Notes under the pieces: model-generated
What the model was told of the DNA's origin: nothing
Seen by the model: only the letters and a program-made list of their open reading frames with translations
Databases searched by the model: none
Shown here: in pieces, positions 32,783 to 43,797 of the stretch
How positions within the stretch are numbered: position 1 is the first letter of the stretch
Layout of the letters: every line of letters starts with the position of its first letter
Program-made: the position numbers and the translations under genes
Assembly (NCBI RefSeq): GCF_000425425.1
Contig: NZ_AUDK01000003.1
Span: 62,001-126,000, forward strand
Direction of reading: 5' to 3'
Length of the DNA: 64,000 bases
Origin: Flavobacterium daejeonense DSM 17708
GTDB lineage: Bacteria; Bacteroidota; Bacteroidia; Flavobacteriales; Flavobacteriaceae

Positions 32783-34876
32783 ATGAAAACAATTATTGCA
32801 GAAAAACCAAGCGTAGCAAGGGAAATAGCCGGACTTGTGGGAGCATCCGATAAAAAGGACGGCTACCTGACAGGTAACGGCTATTTTGTTACGTGGGCAT
32901 TCGGTCATTTAATAGGACTGGGAATGCCCGAAGATTATGGCATTTCGGGATTTGATAAAGCATCCCTGCCGATATTGCCCAACCCGTTTTTATTGACCGT
33001 CCGCAAGGTCAAAAAAGATAAAGGGTACACCGCCGATACTGGCGCATTAAAGCAACTGAAAGTCATTGAGCAGCTTTTTACGAAAAGCAACAACATCATC
33101 GTTGCTACCGATGCAGGTCGTGAGGGCGAACTCATTTTCAGGTACATCTATGAATACCTGAAATGCAATAAGCCTTTTGAACGCCTTTGGATAAGTTCAC
33201 TTACCGAAAAGGCAATAAAGCAAGGCTTTGACAACCTGAAAGACGGGGCAGCATTTGACGGACTGTATCAGGCAGCACAAGGCAGAAGCCGTGCCGATTG
33301 GCTTGTAGGCATCAATGCTACGCAGGCATTGAGCATTGCCGCAGGTAACGGTATCTATTCGCTCGGAAGAGTACAAACGCCCACACTGGCTTTGATATGC
33401 AAACGCTACCTCGACAATAAGAATTTCACGGTAAAGAAATACTGGCAGATACAATTAACGCACCATAAAGCCCAGGTTGATTTCAAAAGTATTTCCGCAA
33501 CCAAATGGGACGAAAAGCATCTTGCTGATGATACCCTTAAAGCCATTCAGCGTGGCGCAACGGCAACCGTTACATCAGCAGAAACCAAAAGTGTTACCGA
33601 ACAACCGCCCTTGCTTTTCGACCTGACAGGCTTACAAAAGGAAGCCAACAAACGGCTGAAATTATCTGCTGAAGCAACCCTTAATATCGCACAAAGCCTG
33701 TACGAAAAGAAGTTTATCACTTACCCACGTACTGGAAGCAAATACATCCCTGAAGATATGTGGGCAGAAATTCCAAACCTTGTGCGGGCTTTGCAGAACC
33801 GGGAAGATTGCAAGCAAGCCCTTACCAAAATCAAATGGGGACGGTTCAACAAACGTATCGTGAATGACCTCCGTGTAACGGACCATCACGGTTTGTTGAT
33901 TACGGATAAAGTGCCGTCGGTACTCAATGCAGACGAAAACAAGATTTACAATATGATTGCGCTTCGGTTGCTCGAAGCCATATCACAAGCCTGTGTCAAA
34001 GAAATAACCGATGTATCATTACAGGTATTGCATTACGACTTTACGGCAAAAGGCTGTAAAATTCAGGAAGCAGGTTGGCGTTCTATTAAAGGGAGTTTTA
34101 CAGATGATGGCGAAGAGCCAGTGCAGGAACTACCCGAACTGAATAAAGGTGAGGAACTCAAAATAAAGGAAGCCACCGTTTTGGAAAAGCAGACCAAACC
34201 TCCAGTGCTTTATACCGAAGCCGGGCTTTTGTCCGCTATGGAAACCGCAGGGAAAGAAATCGAGAATGAGGAAGAGCGCAAAGCTCTCAAAAATATCGGT
34301 ATCGGTACTCCGGCTACAAGAGCCGCTATTATCGAAACCCTGTTTACCCGCAATTATATCCAAAGGGATAAACGTTCTTTAATCCCTACGGAAAAAGGAT
34401 TGCAGGTGTACGGACTTGTCAAAGACCGAAAAATTGCGGATGTAGCAATGACCGCCGAATGGGAATTGGCATTGCAGAAAATCGAGAACAATGAAGCGAA
34501 TGCAGGAACATTCCAAAAGGAAATGGAAACCTATGCCAAATCCATTACCGATGAATTGCTACAAACCTCTATTGCAAGCACCAATCAGCCGAAACTGACC
34601 TGTCCGAAATGCAAAAGTCAGCAACTCATTATCCGTGACAAAATTGTGAAATGCCCTGATGAGGCTTGTAACTGGGTGCAGTTCCGTATCGTCTGCGGTG
34701 TGCAAATCAGTATCGAAAATGTAACAAGCCTTGTCAATAAAGGCAAAACCTCTTTAATTAAAGGGATGACAAGCAAAGCCGGAAAGAAATTCGATGCTTA
34801 CATCATTCTGAAAGAAAACGCTGAAAGTTCCTTTGAGTTTGAAAAAAACAAAAGCAGTAAACGCAATGGAAAATAA
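32783..34876 (+). CDS. topB: DNA topoisomerase III
   Basis: This 697-aa type IA topoisomerase opens with the TOPRIM domain (MKTIIAEKPSVAREIAGLVGA, then VATDAGREGELIFRYIYE) and has the active-site tyrosine region KKFITYPRTGSKYIPEDM. The C-terminus holds a zinc-ribbon-like segment (LTCPKCKSQQLIIRDKIVKCPDEACNWVQ). Topoisomerase III copies are standard in this conjugative element family and probably resolve transfer or replication intermediates. Length is normal. Its last codons overlap the start region of the next gene. Confidence 0.95.
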   Translation: MKTIIAEKPSVAREIAGLVGASDKKDGYLTGNGYFVTWAFGHLIGLGMPEDYGISGFDKASLPILPNPFLLTVRKVKKDKGYTADTGALKQLKVIEQLFTKSNNIIVATDAGREGELIFRYIYEYLKCNKPFERLWISSLTEKAIKQGFDNLKDGAAFDGLYQAAQGRSRADWLVGINATQALSIAAGNGIYSLGRVQTPTLALICKRYLDNKNFTVKKYWQIQLTHHKAQVDFKSISATKWDEKHLADDTLKAIQRGATATVTSAETKSVTEQPPLLFDLTGLQKEANKRLKLSAEATLNIAQSLYEKKFITYPRTGSKYIPEDMWAEIPNLVRALQNREDCKQALTKIKWGRFNKRIVNDLRVTDHHGLLITDKVPSVLNADENKIYNMIALRLLEAISQACVKEITDVSLQVLHYDFTAKGCKIQEAGWRSIKGSFTDDGEEPVQELPELNKGEELKIKEATVLEKQTKPPVLYTEAGLLSAMETAGKEIENEEERKALKNIGIGTPATRAAIIETLFTRNYIQRDKRSLIPTEKGLQVYGLVKDRKIADVAMTAEWELALQKIENNEANAGTFQKEMETYAKSITDELLQTSIASTNQPKLTCPKCKSQQLIIRDKIVKCPDEACNWVQFRIVCGVQISIENVTSLVNKGKTSLIKGMTSKAGKKFDAYIILKENAESSFEFEKNKSSKRNGK

Positions 34877-35747
34877 ACCGTCAATCGTACCCAAAGAAAT
34901 TAGAAACCTGATTTATACTATCCGGGGCAAACAGGTAATGTTGGATAGCGACCTCGCTGCCTTATATCAGGTAGAAACAAAGAACCTGAACAAAGCCGTT
35001 AAAAGAAACATTGAGCGTTTTCCTGTATCATTCTGCTTTCAACTGACCGAAGAGGAAGTTGAAAACTTGAGGTTCCAATTTGGAACCTCAAGTTTAAACT
35101 ACGGCGGCAGACGTTATTTGCCCTATGTTTTTACCGAACAAGGCGTTGCAATGGCATCTGCGATACTCCGTTCGGATATAGCCGTTAAAATGAGTGTGGA
35201 AATAATGGAAGCCTTTGTAGAAATGCGGCGTATGCTTATCAGCAATGCTTCTTTGTTTCATCGTTTGGATAATATCGAGTTAAAGCAACTGGAAGCAGAC
35301 CAAAAATTTGAAGAGATTTTTAAGGCTTTGGAAAGCGACAAGCTCCACAGCGAAAAAGGCATTTTCTACAACGGGCAGATTTTTGATGCCTACGCCTTTG
35401 TTTCCGATATTATCCGAAGTGCCAAAAGCTCTATTATCCTGCTTGATAATTATGTGGATGATACGGTGCTTACTTTGTTGGGTAAGCGTAAGGTTAATGT
35501 AACCGCTACAATCCTTACCAAAAGTATCAGCAATCAGCTACGGTTAGATTTGCAACGTTACAATAGCCAATATCCTCCAATAGACATTGAATTGTTTTCC
35601 GATGCCCACGACCGTTTTTTGATTATTGATTATACAGAACTCTACCACATTGGGGCATCGCTCAAAGACCTGGGCAAAAAATGGTTTGCCTTTTCGAGAA
35701 TGGATATAGAAGTCGGCAGGATGCTTCAAATCTTGAACAAGCCATAA
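34866..35747 (+). CDS. ORF6N domain protein
   Basis: Read from ATG 34866 (293 aa), overlapping the topB end by 11 bp. The N-terminal ORF6N/KilA-N-like DNA-binding domain is clear (IYTIRGKQVMLDSDLAALYQVETKNLNKAVKRNIERFPVSFCFQLTEEE, then LPYVFTEQGVAMASAILRSDIAVKMSVEIMEAF). The C-terminal part starts around residue 155 (EKGIFYNGQIFDAYAFVSDIIRSAKSSIILLDNYVD) and resembles a PLD-like or nuclease fold used for anti-restriction or phage-like regulators. A perfect 14-bp stem lies inside the coding region (35063-35095). Confidence 0.85.
   Translation: MENKPSIVPKEIRNLIYTIRGKQVMLDSDLAALYQVETKNLNKAVKRNIERFPVSFCFQLTEEEVENLRFQFGTSSLNYGGRRYLPYVFTEQGVAMASAILRSDIAVKMSVEIMEAFVEMRRMLISNASLFHRLDNIELKQLEADQKFEEIFKALESDKLHSEKGIFYNGQIFDAYAFVSDIIRSAKSSIILLDNYVDDTVLTLLGKRKVNVTATILTKSISNQLRLDLQRYNSQYPPIDIELFSDAHDRFLIIDYTELYHIGASLKDLGKKWFAFSRMDIEVGRMLQILNKP
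35063..35095. repeat. 14-bp inverted repeat inside ORF6N coding region
   Basis: AAACTTGAGGTTCC (35063-35076) and GGAACCTCAAGTTT (35082-35095) are perfect complements around AATTT. It codes for ENLRFQFGTSSLN in the ORF6N domain. Confidence 0.8.
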
Positions 35748-35753
35748 AAAATG

Positions 35754-35781
35754 AACCTCTGAATTATCGGAGGTTTTTTGT
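35754..35781 (+). terminator. Rho-independent terminator after ORF6N gene
   Basis: AACCTC and GAGGTT form a 6-bp stem around TGAATTATCG, followed by TTTTTTG. Confidence 0.65.
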
Positions 35782-35893
35782 TGCCATATTACGCCAAATC
35801 CTGCCTTTCAAAGCCAAACCCTACAACATTATCAGAGGCATTTGCTCCTGCTTATAATTTTAGGATTTAAGTAAAATTCTAAACAAAATAAGT

Positions 35894-36331
35894 ATGGATG
35901 TACAGCAAAAAGACCTGTCGTATTTCAGATTACGACTGCAAGAATTATTAAACAGTAGCTTTCCCGAAAAGGCACACGACCAAAAATTTATTGACCAACG
36001 GTCTTCGTGGGCTGCCAATGCTTATGAGGGTGCTTTCCGTTCGGGAAACGCCATTGAGCAATGCAACGAAATAGCCAACTACATACTTTTTGAGGGCTTG
36101 CACTTCTCCAAGTTCGACACGGTTTTCAAAGTGGTATGCAATGAATTTGATACCATAATGGCAGACGAGGAACTGCGACCGTTCGCCCTTAAAATGTTCC
36201 CCGTCTGTGAGCCTGTTTTCGCAGGATATGAATTAACTGATGATTTCGCCAACGGAAACGAGTTTGATTTACTCTATACCGAACTGACCGGAACCATCGA
36301 AATATGGATTGAGGAAAATGGGCTTCAGTAA
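35894..36331 (+). CDS. DUF1896 family protein
   Basis: This 145-aa protein shows the DUF1896 pattern: [46 protein letters not shown] near the start and [36 protein letters not shown] in the second half. The family occurs next to the giant methylase-helicase in Bacteroidota conjugative elements. Its coding end overlaps the start of that gene by 14 bp, indicating translational coupling. Function is unknown, possibly as an accessory to the methylase-helicase. Confidence 0.8.
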   Translation: MDVQQKDLSYFRLRLQELLNSSFPEKAHDQKFIDQRSSWAANAYEGAFRSGNAIEQCNEIANYILFEGLHFSKFDTVFKVVCNEFDTIMADEELRPFALKMFPVCEPVFAGYELTDDFANGNEFDLLYTELTGTIEIWIEENGLQ

Positions 36332-39300
36332 GCGGTTCCATCTCCAACAGAATATTGATGCCCTGCGAATTGTTTTTAAACTGGAAAAGGAGAAACGGCA
36401 AGCCACCGTAGGCGAAAGACTGCTAATGATGCGATACAGCGGATTTGGCGGTCTTAAATTCGTTCTCAACCCCGTAGAAAACGAAATAGACATCAATCAT
36501 TGGAGAAAAACAGAACACGACCTTTTTCCACTCACGCAGGAACTCCACCAACTACTCAAAGAAAATTCCCAAGACGATAAGCAATACCGCAGGTATGTGG
36601 ACAGTATGAAAAGTTCCGTACTGACGGCTTTTTATACCCCGCCAAAGGTTATAGATGCCATTTCATCCGCCTTGAGGGATAATGGTCTGCAAATTGATAA
36701 ATTCCTTGAACCCTCCGCAGGTATTGGTTCATTCATTCAATCCTTTTCGGAACATCAGAAAGCCAGTGTTACCGCTTATGAAAAAGACTTACTAACAGGC
36801 AAGATTTTAAAGCAGCTTTACCCCGAAAGCAATATCCGTATAAACGGCTTTGAAGAAATCCCCGAAAGGGAACAAAACAGCTATGATGTAATCGCCAGTA
36901 ACATACCGTTCGGCGATACCTCCGTATTTGACCTTTCTTATTCCCGCAGCAGGGACGATGCCAAAGTACAGGCTGCCCGAAGCATACACAATTATTTTTT
37001 TCTGAAAGGTGCTGAAATGCTCCGTGAGGGCGGTTTGTTGGCTTATATTACTTCACAGGGTATTCTGAACAGCCCTAAGAACGAAGCCATACGCAGGGCG
37101 TTAATGCAGGATAATAATTTGGTTTCGGTTGTAAGATTGCCTAACAACCTGTTTAGCCAATATGCAGGTACGGAAGTAGGCAGCGACCTGATTATCCTGC
37201 AAAAAAATACGGCAAAAGAAAATCTGACCGACAGGGAAGATCTGTTTTGCCAAAGCAAGCCAACCGAATACAATACGCCGGGCAATGCGCTCTTTCAGGA
37301 CAGTACAAGAATTATCCATACCGACCAAAAATTAGATACCGACCCATACGGTCAACCTGCCTTAATCTATACGCATAAAGACGGTGTTGAAGGGATTGCC
37401 AAAGATTTAAAACAAATGCTTTCCGAAGATTTTGGAAACCATCTGAATTTGAATTTATACAGAGGCGAACGCAACGATGAGCCTTTTATACAAATTCCTA
37501 TTGAACCAAAGGTTACACCTCCGGTTATCAAGCCTGTAATCATTCATCAAAAACCGCAACCTGTAGCCACTCCGGTAGTACGTCAGGAAAGTCCGCAGGA
37601 ATTAAAGCAACTAAGCATTTTTGACCTGTTTGAAAGTGCGGGCGAACCTGTAATGGTTCTTGCTCCGCCTAAAAGAATTCCCCAAACTAAAAGGCAAAGC
37701 ACTAATAAAAGAAGGGATACATTAAGTCATCAGCCCGACCTATTTAGCAGTGCAAGACAACCTTATACGTCGTCAAAATCCAATAGTGCTACTAATGGAA
37801 CCAACCCAATAAATGGCAAAAAACAGGAAGCTATCGGCGACCTGTTTTTACAAATAAATGGGAATGGCCAATCTGATAAGACAGCCGTTCCCGTCATCAA
37901 TATTACTACCATTCCTGAACCTGCTCCGTACACTGGCGAACTGCAATCATTCCACCGTAACGATTGCCTTGTGGTAGATAATGGTTGGGTAGGTTATCTG
38001 CAAGAGGTAGAAAAGGAAGACAAAAAAGCAATCTTTCATCCATTGCAATTGCCGTTGGCACAGAAAGCAAGAGCCGAAGCCTATATTGCCGTAAGAGACA
38101 GTTATATCAATCTATACGAAAAAGAAGCTGAAAAGCAGACCGAACACCAAGAAGAACGGGAAACGCTGAACCTCCTGTACGATGGCTTTGTCAAAAAATA
38201 TGGCAATCTCAATGTTGCCGAAAATGCCAAGCTAATAAAGACGGACAGCGCAGGTAAAGAAATTCCTTATCTGGAGCGTATCATTGGGGGCATAATCCAC
38301 AAAGCGGATATTTTCAGCCGTCCCGTTAGCTTTTCTACCACCACGTTAGCAACCGATAATCCCGAAGAGGCTTTAGCCGCCTCACTGAACAAATACGGAA
38401 ATGTGGATTTGGACTTTATGTCCGAAATCAGCAGCCTGCCTGCCGATACCCTGAAAGAAGCCCTGCACGGGCGGTTGTTCTATAATCCATTACAACAGGA
38501 ATACGAAATAGCCGAACGTTGGATTGCAGGCAACGTGGTTGATAAAGCCGATGAAGTAAGAGCCTATCTCGAAAACAATCCTGATGATACCGAAGCGAAA
38601 GAAAGCCTTACCGCTTTAGAGGAAGCACGACCAAAACGTATTGAATTTGAGGAACTGGATTTTAACCTCGGCGAACGGTGGATACCTACCGGGATTTATG
38701 CCCGTTTCGCTTCGCACTTGTTCGATGCGGATGTACTGGTACATTATTCCGAAAGCTCCGACGACTTTTCCGTAAAGTGTCATCAGGGCAATATGCACAT
38801 TTGGGAAAAATATGCCGTCAAAGCGGAAAGCCGCACGTTTGACGGTATTGCCCTGCTCAAACACGCCCTTGTCAATACCACGCCTGATATTACCAAAAAG
38901 GTAATGGTTGGCGACCAAGAGGTCAAAGTACGGGATATGGAAGCCATACAAATGGCGAACACCAAGATTGATGAAATCCGTACCGCCTTTACCGACTGGC
39001 TACACGCACAGAACGATGAGTTTAAAAATCGCCTAACAGACCAGTACAACGATACCTTTAACTGTTTCGTTCGCCCGAACTATGACGGAAGCCATCAGGA
39101 ATTTCCGGGATTAGACCGCAAGGGTGCAGGCATTGAAGACCTGTATTCAAGCCAAAAGGACACCGTTTGGATGATAAAGCTGAACAACGGTGCTATCTGC
39201 GACCACGAAGTAGGTGCAGGAAAAACGCTCATAATGTGTACCGCAGCGCAGGAAATGAAGCGTTTGGGATTAGCTCATAAACCGATGATAATCGGGCTGA

Positions 39301-41753
39301 AAGCGAATATACCTGCCATTGCAGAAGATTACCGTAAAGCCTATCCACACGCTAAAATACTTTATCCAGGTATTGATGATTTTACGCCGCAAAAACGCCT
39401 GCGCATTTTCGGGGATATTAAAAATAATGATTGGGATTGTGTGATACTCACACACGACCAGTTCGGAATGATACCGCAATCGCCCGAAATACAAAAGGAA
39501 ATTCTCGAAATAGAATTAGACAGCGTTGAACGTAACCTCGATGCGCTGAAATCGCAAGGTAAGGAAGTTACAAGGGGAATGCTTGCCGGGGTAATCAAGC
39601 GGAAAGAAAATCTTGAAGTAAAGCTTAAAACGCTGCAACACGATATTGAAAACCGCAAAGATGATATTGTGGACTTTAAGATGATGGGCATAGACCATTT
39701 GTTTGTGGACGAAAGCCACCAGTTCAAAAACCTGATGTTCAACACCCGTCATACATGGGTTGCCGGACTGGGTAACGTGGACGGCAGCCAAAAGGCACTG
39801 AACCTGCTTTTTGCCATTCGCACCATTCAGGAGCGTACCAATGCGGATATGGGCGCAACCTTTCTTTCGGGTACAACTATCAGCAATTCATTAACGGAGC
39901 TGTACCTGCTGTTCAAATACCTGCGCCCCCGTGCATTGGAAAAGCAAGGCATTCATTCTTTTGATGCGTGGGCAGCTATCTATGCAAGGAAAACGACCGA
40001 TTATGAATTTTCGGTAGCCAACAATATTGTAGCAAAAGAGCGTTTCCGCTACTTTATCAAAGTGCCGGAACTGGCGCAATTCTATTCTGAAATCACGGAT
40101 TACAGAACGGCAAAGGATATTGGTATTGACCGCCCAAACAAAAACGAAATTCTTTACAATATACCACCAACGCCTGACCAAGAAGCCTTTATACAAAGTC
40201 TGATGCAGTTTGCCAAAACGGGCGATGCTACTTTGCTCGGAAGAGAACCTTTGTCGCAAAGGGAAGAAAAAGCAAAGATGCTTATTGCTACGGACTACGC
40301 CCGTAAGATGTCGCTCGATATGCGTATGGTAAGCGGTATCTACGACGACCACCCGGACAACAAGGCTTCGCATTGTGCCGCAAACATTGCCAAGTATTAC
40401 AACCAGTTCAACGCACAGAAAGGAACGCAGTTCGTTTTCTCGGATTTGGGAACCTACAAGCTGGGCGAATGGAATGTGTACTCCGAAATAAAACGCAAGC
40501 TCGTGGAAGACCACGGCATACCTGCCCACGAAGTAAGGTTTATTCAGGAAGCCAAAAATGATAAGCAACGTAAGGAACTTATCAACGGAATGAACGAGGG
40601 CAAAATCCGTGTGTTGTTCGGTTCTACGAGTATGCTCGGAACTGGTGTAAACGCACAGAAAAAAGCCATTGCCGTTCATCATTTAGATACGCCTTGGCGA
40701 CCGTCAGACCTTGCCCAAAGGGACGGGCGGGCAATCCGTAAAGGCAATGAGATTGCCAAATTCTTTGCCGATAATAAAGTGGCTGTGATTATCTATGCCG
40801 TTGAAAAATCTTTGGATAGTTACAAATTCAACCTGCTGTACAATAAGCAACTTTTCATCGACCAGTTAAAGACCAACAACCTTACTAAAAGAACGATTGA
40901 CGAGGGAAGTATGGACGAAAAATCGGGAATGAACTTTTCGGAATATGTGGCAATCCTGTCAGGAAATACAGACCTGTTGGATAAAGCCAAACTGGAAAAA
41001 CAGATTGCCGGACTGGAAAGCGAAAAGCAGGCGTTCAACCGTTCTAAATCCGGTGCTAAATTTAAGGTACAGGATTATACGGAAATGCTGCAAAGCACTC
41101 AATCACGTTTGAACCGGATGAGTACAGACTGGGAAAACTTACAGCGACGCCTGCAAAAGCGTTCCGACGATACAATCGAAAACCCTGTGCTGTTGGATGG
41201 CTTGCCGTCCAATGCAAATCCGAAACAAATCGGTGCGAAGCTGAACGAGATTGCGGATAAAGCCCGCACCACAGGTCAGTATGAAGAGATAGGCAGCTTG
41301 TATGGTTTTACACTGTTGGTCAAAACCGAAATGTCCGAAAAAGAGGGCGTAGATATTCGTGTAAACCGATTTTTAGTGCAGGGCGAAGGCAATATCAAAT
41401 ACACCTACAATAACGGTCTGATGGCAAAAGACCCCGAAACTGCTGCAATGAATTTTTTGAGGGCTTTGGAAAAACTGCCGGGCTTTGTGAAGCAGGAACA
41501 GGAGAAAATTGCTGAAATACAAAAAGACCTGCCTATACTTCAGGAAGTGGTTAACGGTACTTGGTCTAAGGAAAGCCGATTGAGTGAGCTTAAAACGGAA
41601 CTGGCTGCCGTAGAAAGAAAGATACAGCTATCCATTACACCCGAAACCAAACAAGATGTTCCAGAGCAGGCAGAAAGGCAGAATGAAGCTCCAAAGGTTC
41701 AGGAAAGCATTATACGAACAAAAGGCGTTCATTTGCCTCGTGGGGTATTGTAA
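36318..41753 (+). CDS. giant N6-adenine methylase / SNF2-type helicase fusion
   Basis: About 1811 aa from ATG 36318 (an in-frame TTG at 36309 is less likely). The N-terminal methylase has motif I as [11 protein letters not shown] (about residue 135) and the catalytic motif as SNIPFGD (about 197). A spacer of 600 residues follows. The helicase has Walker A in HEVGAGKT (about 968), Walker B as DESH (about 1134) and a helicase-C signature ending [24 protein letters not shown] (about 1440-1480). The C-terminus is a coiled coil. Such proteins (BmhA, DarB-like) protect incoming element DNA or act against restriction. The methylase catalytic motif is atypical, so activity is uncertain. Confidence 0.88.
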   Translation: MGFSKRFHLQQNIDALRIVFKLEKEKRQATVGERLLMMRYSGFGGLKFVLNPVENEIDINHWRKTEHDLFPLTQELHQLLKENSQDDKQYRRYVDSMKSSVLTAFYTPPKVIDAISSALRDNGLQIDKFLEPSAGIGSFIQSFSEHQKASVTAYEKDLLTGKILKQLYPESNIRINGFEEIPEREQNSYDVIASNIPFGDTSVFDLSYSRSRDDAKVQAARSIHNYFFLKGAEMLREGGLLAYITSQGILNSPKNEAIRRALMQDNNLVSVVRLPNNLFSQYAGTEVGSDLIILQKNTAKENLTDREDLFCQSKPTEYNTPGNALFQDSTRIIHTDQKLDTDPYGQPALIYTHKDGVEGIAKDLKQMLSEDFGNHLNLNLYRGERNDEPFIQIPIEPKVTPPVIKPVIIHQKPQPVATPVVRQESPQELKQLSIFDLFESAGEPVMVLAPPKRIPQTKRQSTNKRRDTLSHQPDLFSSARQPYTSSKSNSATNGTNPINGKKQEAIGDLFLQINGNGQSDKTAVPVINITTIPEPAPYTGELQSFHRNDCLVVDNGWVGYLQEVEKEDKKAIFHPLQLPLAQKARAEAYIAVRDSYINLYEKEAEKQTEHQEERETLNLLYDGFVKKYGNLNVAENAKLIKTDSAGKEIPYLERIIGGIIHKADIFSRPVSFSTTTLATDNPEEALAASLNKYGNVDLDFMSEISSLPADTLKEALHGRLFYNPLQQEYEIAERWIAGNVVDKADEVRAYLENNPDDTEAKESLTALEEARPKRIEFEELDFNLGERWIPTGIYARFASHLFDADVLVHYSESSDDFSVKCHQGNMHIWEKYAVKAESRTFDGIALLKHALVNTTPDITKKVMVGDQEVKVRDMEAIQMANTKIDEIRTAFTDWLHAQNDEFKNRLTDQYNDTFNCFVRPNYDGSHQEFPGLDRKGAGIEDLYSSQKDTVWMIKLNNGAICDHEVGAGKTLIMCTAAQEMKRLGLAHKPMIIGLKANIPAIAEDYRKAYPHAKILYPGIDDFTPQKRLRIFGDIKNNDWDCVILTHDQFGMIPQSPEIQKEILEIELDSVERNLDALKSQGKEVTRGMLAGVIKRKENLEVKLKTLQHDIENRKDDIVDFKMMGIDHLFVDESHQFKNLMFNTRHTWVAGLGNVDGSQKALNLLFAIRTIQERTNADMGATFLSGTTISNSLTELYLLFKYLRPRALEKQGIHSFDAWAAIYARKTTDYEFSVANNIVAKERFRYFIKVPELAQFYSEITDYRTAKDIGIDRPNKNEILYNIPPTPDQEAFIQSLMQFAKTGDATLLGREPLSQREEKAKMLIATDYARKMSLDMRMVSGIYDDHPDNKASHCAANIAKYYNQFNAQKGTQFVFSDLGTYKLGEWNVYSEIKRKLVEDHGIPAHEVRFIQEAKNDKQRKELINGMNEGKIRVLFGSTSMLGTGVNAQKKAIAVHHLDTPWRPSDLAQRDGRAIRKGNEIAKFFADNKVAVIIYAVEKSLDSYKFNLLYNKQLFIDQLKTNNLTKRTIDEGSMDEKSGMNFSEYVAILSGNTDLLDKAKLEKQIAGLESEKQAFNRSKSGAKFKVQDYTEMLQSTQSRLNRMSTDWENLQRRLQKRSDDTIENPVLLDGLPSNANPKQIGAKLNEIADKARTTGQYEEIGSLYGFTLLVKTEMSEKEGVDIRVNRFLVQGEGNIKYTYNNGLMAKDPETAAMNFLRALEKLPGFVKQEQEKIAEIQKDLPILQEVVNGTWSKESRLSELKTELAAVERKIQLSITPETKQDVPEQAERQNEAPKVQESIIRTKGVHLPRGVL

Positions 41754-41759
41754 GGGTTG

Positions 41760-42590
41760 TTACTTTTCGTCTTGTTCGTCCATTTTTTTAATCAGTGCTT
41801 CACATAGATTGTCAAGGAATTTCGTTCGGTTCATCTTACGGGCTTTCAGTTCCATAAACGTGTGGTAAAAGTCGCCTAATTCAATATTAAAGGCATCTTC
41901 AAAAGTTTTAGCAATCAATTTTATGTCTGTATTCCCATTGTTAAATACACCGTGGGAGTACAGTGCATAAATGAGTTCCGTGAGTGCAGTTTTGCTTGCT
42001 GTCCATTTCAACGAATTGTCTGAAACCTTTTTAATATTGACGTTGTTTAACCTGTCTTCCAAATATACTTGTATCAGGTCATTGGCAATTATCTTGGCAA
42101 CCTTGTAATCGTGCGAAGTAGAAAAGCGATGGTCTGCCTCGAAATAAAAAGTGTCTAACCATAGTCTTATATCGTGCTTCCCACGTACAAAAAACTTCTC
42201 GTCAACGAAAGAATTATTGCTCCGGTAATATTTGTAAAAATCAAGGTTATTGTCAAAGAACCTTTTTAGTTTTTTCAGTTCTTTAGTAAAATATTTCCTG
42301 ATGCGTTTGTTTCCATACGGTCTTCTCGTTTCGATTTTATATATGGTATTGTAGTAGATGAGCTTTGAAACAATAACAGGTTTCTGATACTTGAAAAAAT
42401 GGATTTCTTCTTCCACATTCTTAAAGTCGTTTTTCAGTACAAACTCCTTTAAGTCGGCAAGGCTTTGAATGATAAGCTGTATAACCGCTTCTATTCTTTT
42501 TATGGGGCAGTCGGTTTCAATCTCCAGTTCCTGGATTGCGGTTTCCAATTTAAGATATGTTTCATTGTAAAATTTATCCATTCGCTTCAT
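41760..42590 (-). CDS. rteC: RteC-family regulator (2)
   Basis: This 276-aa protein is a second RteC family member: EEEIHFFKYQKPVIVSKLIYYNTIYKIETRRPYGNK, DFYKYYRSNNSFVDEKFFVRGKHDIR and KTALTELIYALYSHGVFNNGNTDIKLIAKTFEDAF align in order with the first copy. It converges with the giant methylase-helicase gene at a 6-bp gap. A large hairpin (42616-42656) sits just upstream of its start codon. In CTnDOT one RteC suffices for excision control, so two copies point to an accumulated or subfunctionalised regulator pair. Confidence 0.85.
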   Translation of the reverse strand: MKRMDKFYNETYLKLETAIQELEIETDCPIKRIEAVIQLIIQSLADLKEFVLKNDFKNVEEEIHFFKYQKPVIVSKLIYYNTIYKIETRRPYGNKRIRKYFTKELKKLKRFFDNNLDFYKYYRSNNSFVDEKFFVRGKHDIRLWLDTFYFEADHRFSTSHDYKVAKIIANDLIQVYLEDRLNNVNIKKVSDNSLKWTASKTALTELIYALYSHGVFNNGNTDIKLIAKTFEDAFNIELGDFYHTFMELKARKMNRTKFLDNLCEALIKKMDEQDEK

Positions 42591-42615
42591 TTTGAAATTC
42601 CTGATTTGGGGTTAT

Positions 42616-42656
42616 GCTAAAAGTGCCTAAATCTGCGTATTTAGGCACTCCTTAGC
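42616..42656. promoter_or_regulatory. extended hairpin upstream of rteC (2)
   Basis: AGTGCCTAAAT (42622-42632) and ATTTAGGCACT (42639-42649) form the core, with outer GCTAA (42616-42620) and TTAGC (42652-42656). It lies 26 bp upstream of the minus-strand start and could be an operator or a 5'-leader structure. Confidence 0.6.
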
Positions 42657-42748
42657 ACATCATTTACTTAATTCTATTTTTTTATCATACACCTAATTTT
42701 TATAAACCATCAATTTATTGAATAGAGAATATAAAGTTTTTCATTGTA

Positions 42749-43261
42749 TTAATGACGAAGGCTAAACAACCTTATACATAGCGGTATAAGCCCAAGGGAC
42801 ACAACTATGAAAATGGCTACTCTTATATAGTTTAGGGTCTGCCATATCGAGGTTCGATTTATCAGGTCTTTTGCCAATGATGGCGTTTCAGCCATTTTTT
42901 GAAAGTCAATAATGTTTGGTGCAAAAAATGAAAGTGTCCAAACCCTTACGGCAAAATGGACGGCAAATAAAATCAGTAACCAATTTCTCACTGGGTCTAT
43001 TTTCCAACAAAAAACAATGGCAAGAATGAAAGTAATTTCGTGTATGGAGTGGAAGACAATCCAAAAGTTTTTAAGGCTTGCTCCTTTTCCGTCCAGTAAA
43101 AGGTTGAAATTGTCAGGTGGCGAAGCTGTCCATTTAGGAACAAATACAAGTGTTTCAAAAATTTGCGCTCCATTCATTAAGAAATAAATGAGCGTAGTAA
43201 TGCAAAGCCATAGTTCGGCTCTCATTAAGTAGGATGCTGTTATATTTTCCATTTTAACCAT
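42749..43261 (-). CDS. small integral membrane protein of MarR operon
   Basis: This 170-aa protein has about four hydrophobic segments (LWLCITTLIYFLMNGAQIF, EITFILAIVFCWKI, WLLILFAVHFAVRVW, VAIFIVVSLGLIPLCI). I do not recognise a family with certainty. Its start lies just before the end of the MarR gene, so the two genes are coupled and the regulator probably controls it. It belongs to cargo between the second rteC and mobC. Function unknown. Confidence 0.65.
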   Translation of the reverse strand: MVKMENITASYLMRAELWLCITTLIYFLMNGAQIFETLVFVPKWTASPPDNFNLLLDGKGASLKNFWIVFHSIHEITFILAIVFCWKIDPVRNWLLILFAVHFAVRVWTLSFFAPNIIDFQKMAETPSLAKDLINRTSIWQTLNYIRVAIFIVVSLGLIPLCIRLFSLRH

Positions 43262-43262
43262 T

Positions 43263-43730
43263 TTATTTACTATTTAGATTGTTAGTTGTTTCATTCATTA
43301 TTATAGCTGCTTCATTAAAATATCGCTCGATAACTTTAATTTCCCTTTCAGAAAATGTAGCCAGTAGGTCAGTTGTTTTTTGTTGTAGCCCACTAAAAAT
43401 AGGCTGTAATAGTTTCATACTATTTTCCATATTCGGAACGATGATTACTTTCCGTCTGTCATCTTTAGAAGACTGTCTTTTTAGAAGTTTCTTTTTTCCC
43501 AAACGGTCAATTAAACCTGTGACAGCCCCTCCTGTCAATCCTGTAAGTTTTGAAATGTCGCCTGCCGTGAGTTGCTCGTGTTGCAGGATAAGCCCCAAAT
43601 ATTTATGGTCTGAACCTGTAAGCCCTGCTTTACGGGCAATTGCTTCGTGCATAAAAATCGAGGCATCCGAATACTTTCGGCTTGCCATCCTAAATTGCTG
43701 AATGATATTATCAGATTTATTATTGTTCAT
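43263..43730 (-). CDS. MarR family transcriptional regulator
   Basis: This 155-aa protein has the winged-helix of MarR regulators: LTAGDISKLTGLTGGAVTGLIDRLGKKKLLKRQSSKDDRRKVIIV (about residues 54-98), with the DRR wing motif conserved, and flanking dimerisation helices. MarR proteins usually repress a neighbouring gene until a small aromatic or oxidant ligand binds. The membrane protein gene directly downstream is the natural target. It is an isolated two-gene cargo unit of the element. Confidence 0.9.
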   Translation of the reverse strand: MNNNKSDNIIQQFRMASRKYSDASIFMHEAIARKAGLTGSDHKYLGLILQHEQLTAGDISKLTGLTGGAVTGLIDRLGKKKLLKRQSSKDDRRKVIIVPNMENSMKLLQPIFSGLQQKTTDLLATFSEREIKVIERYFNEAAIIMNETTNNLNSK

Positions 43731-43797
43731 TGACTAAATATTTCAGTGGCTAAAGTATATAATTTATCTATACAATCCAAATAATCATCTTCGCTTT

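Noticed and set aside
39891..40682. 263-aa minus-strand reading frame inside the methylase-helicase gene
   Set aside because: It is antisense to a well-conserved helicase region and shows no family features.
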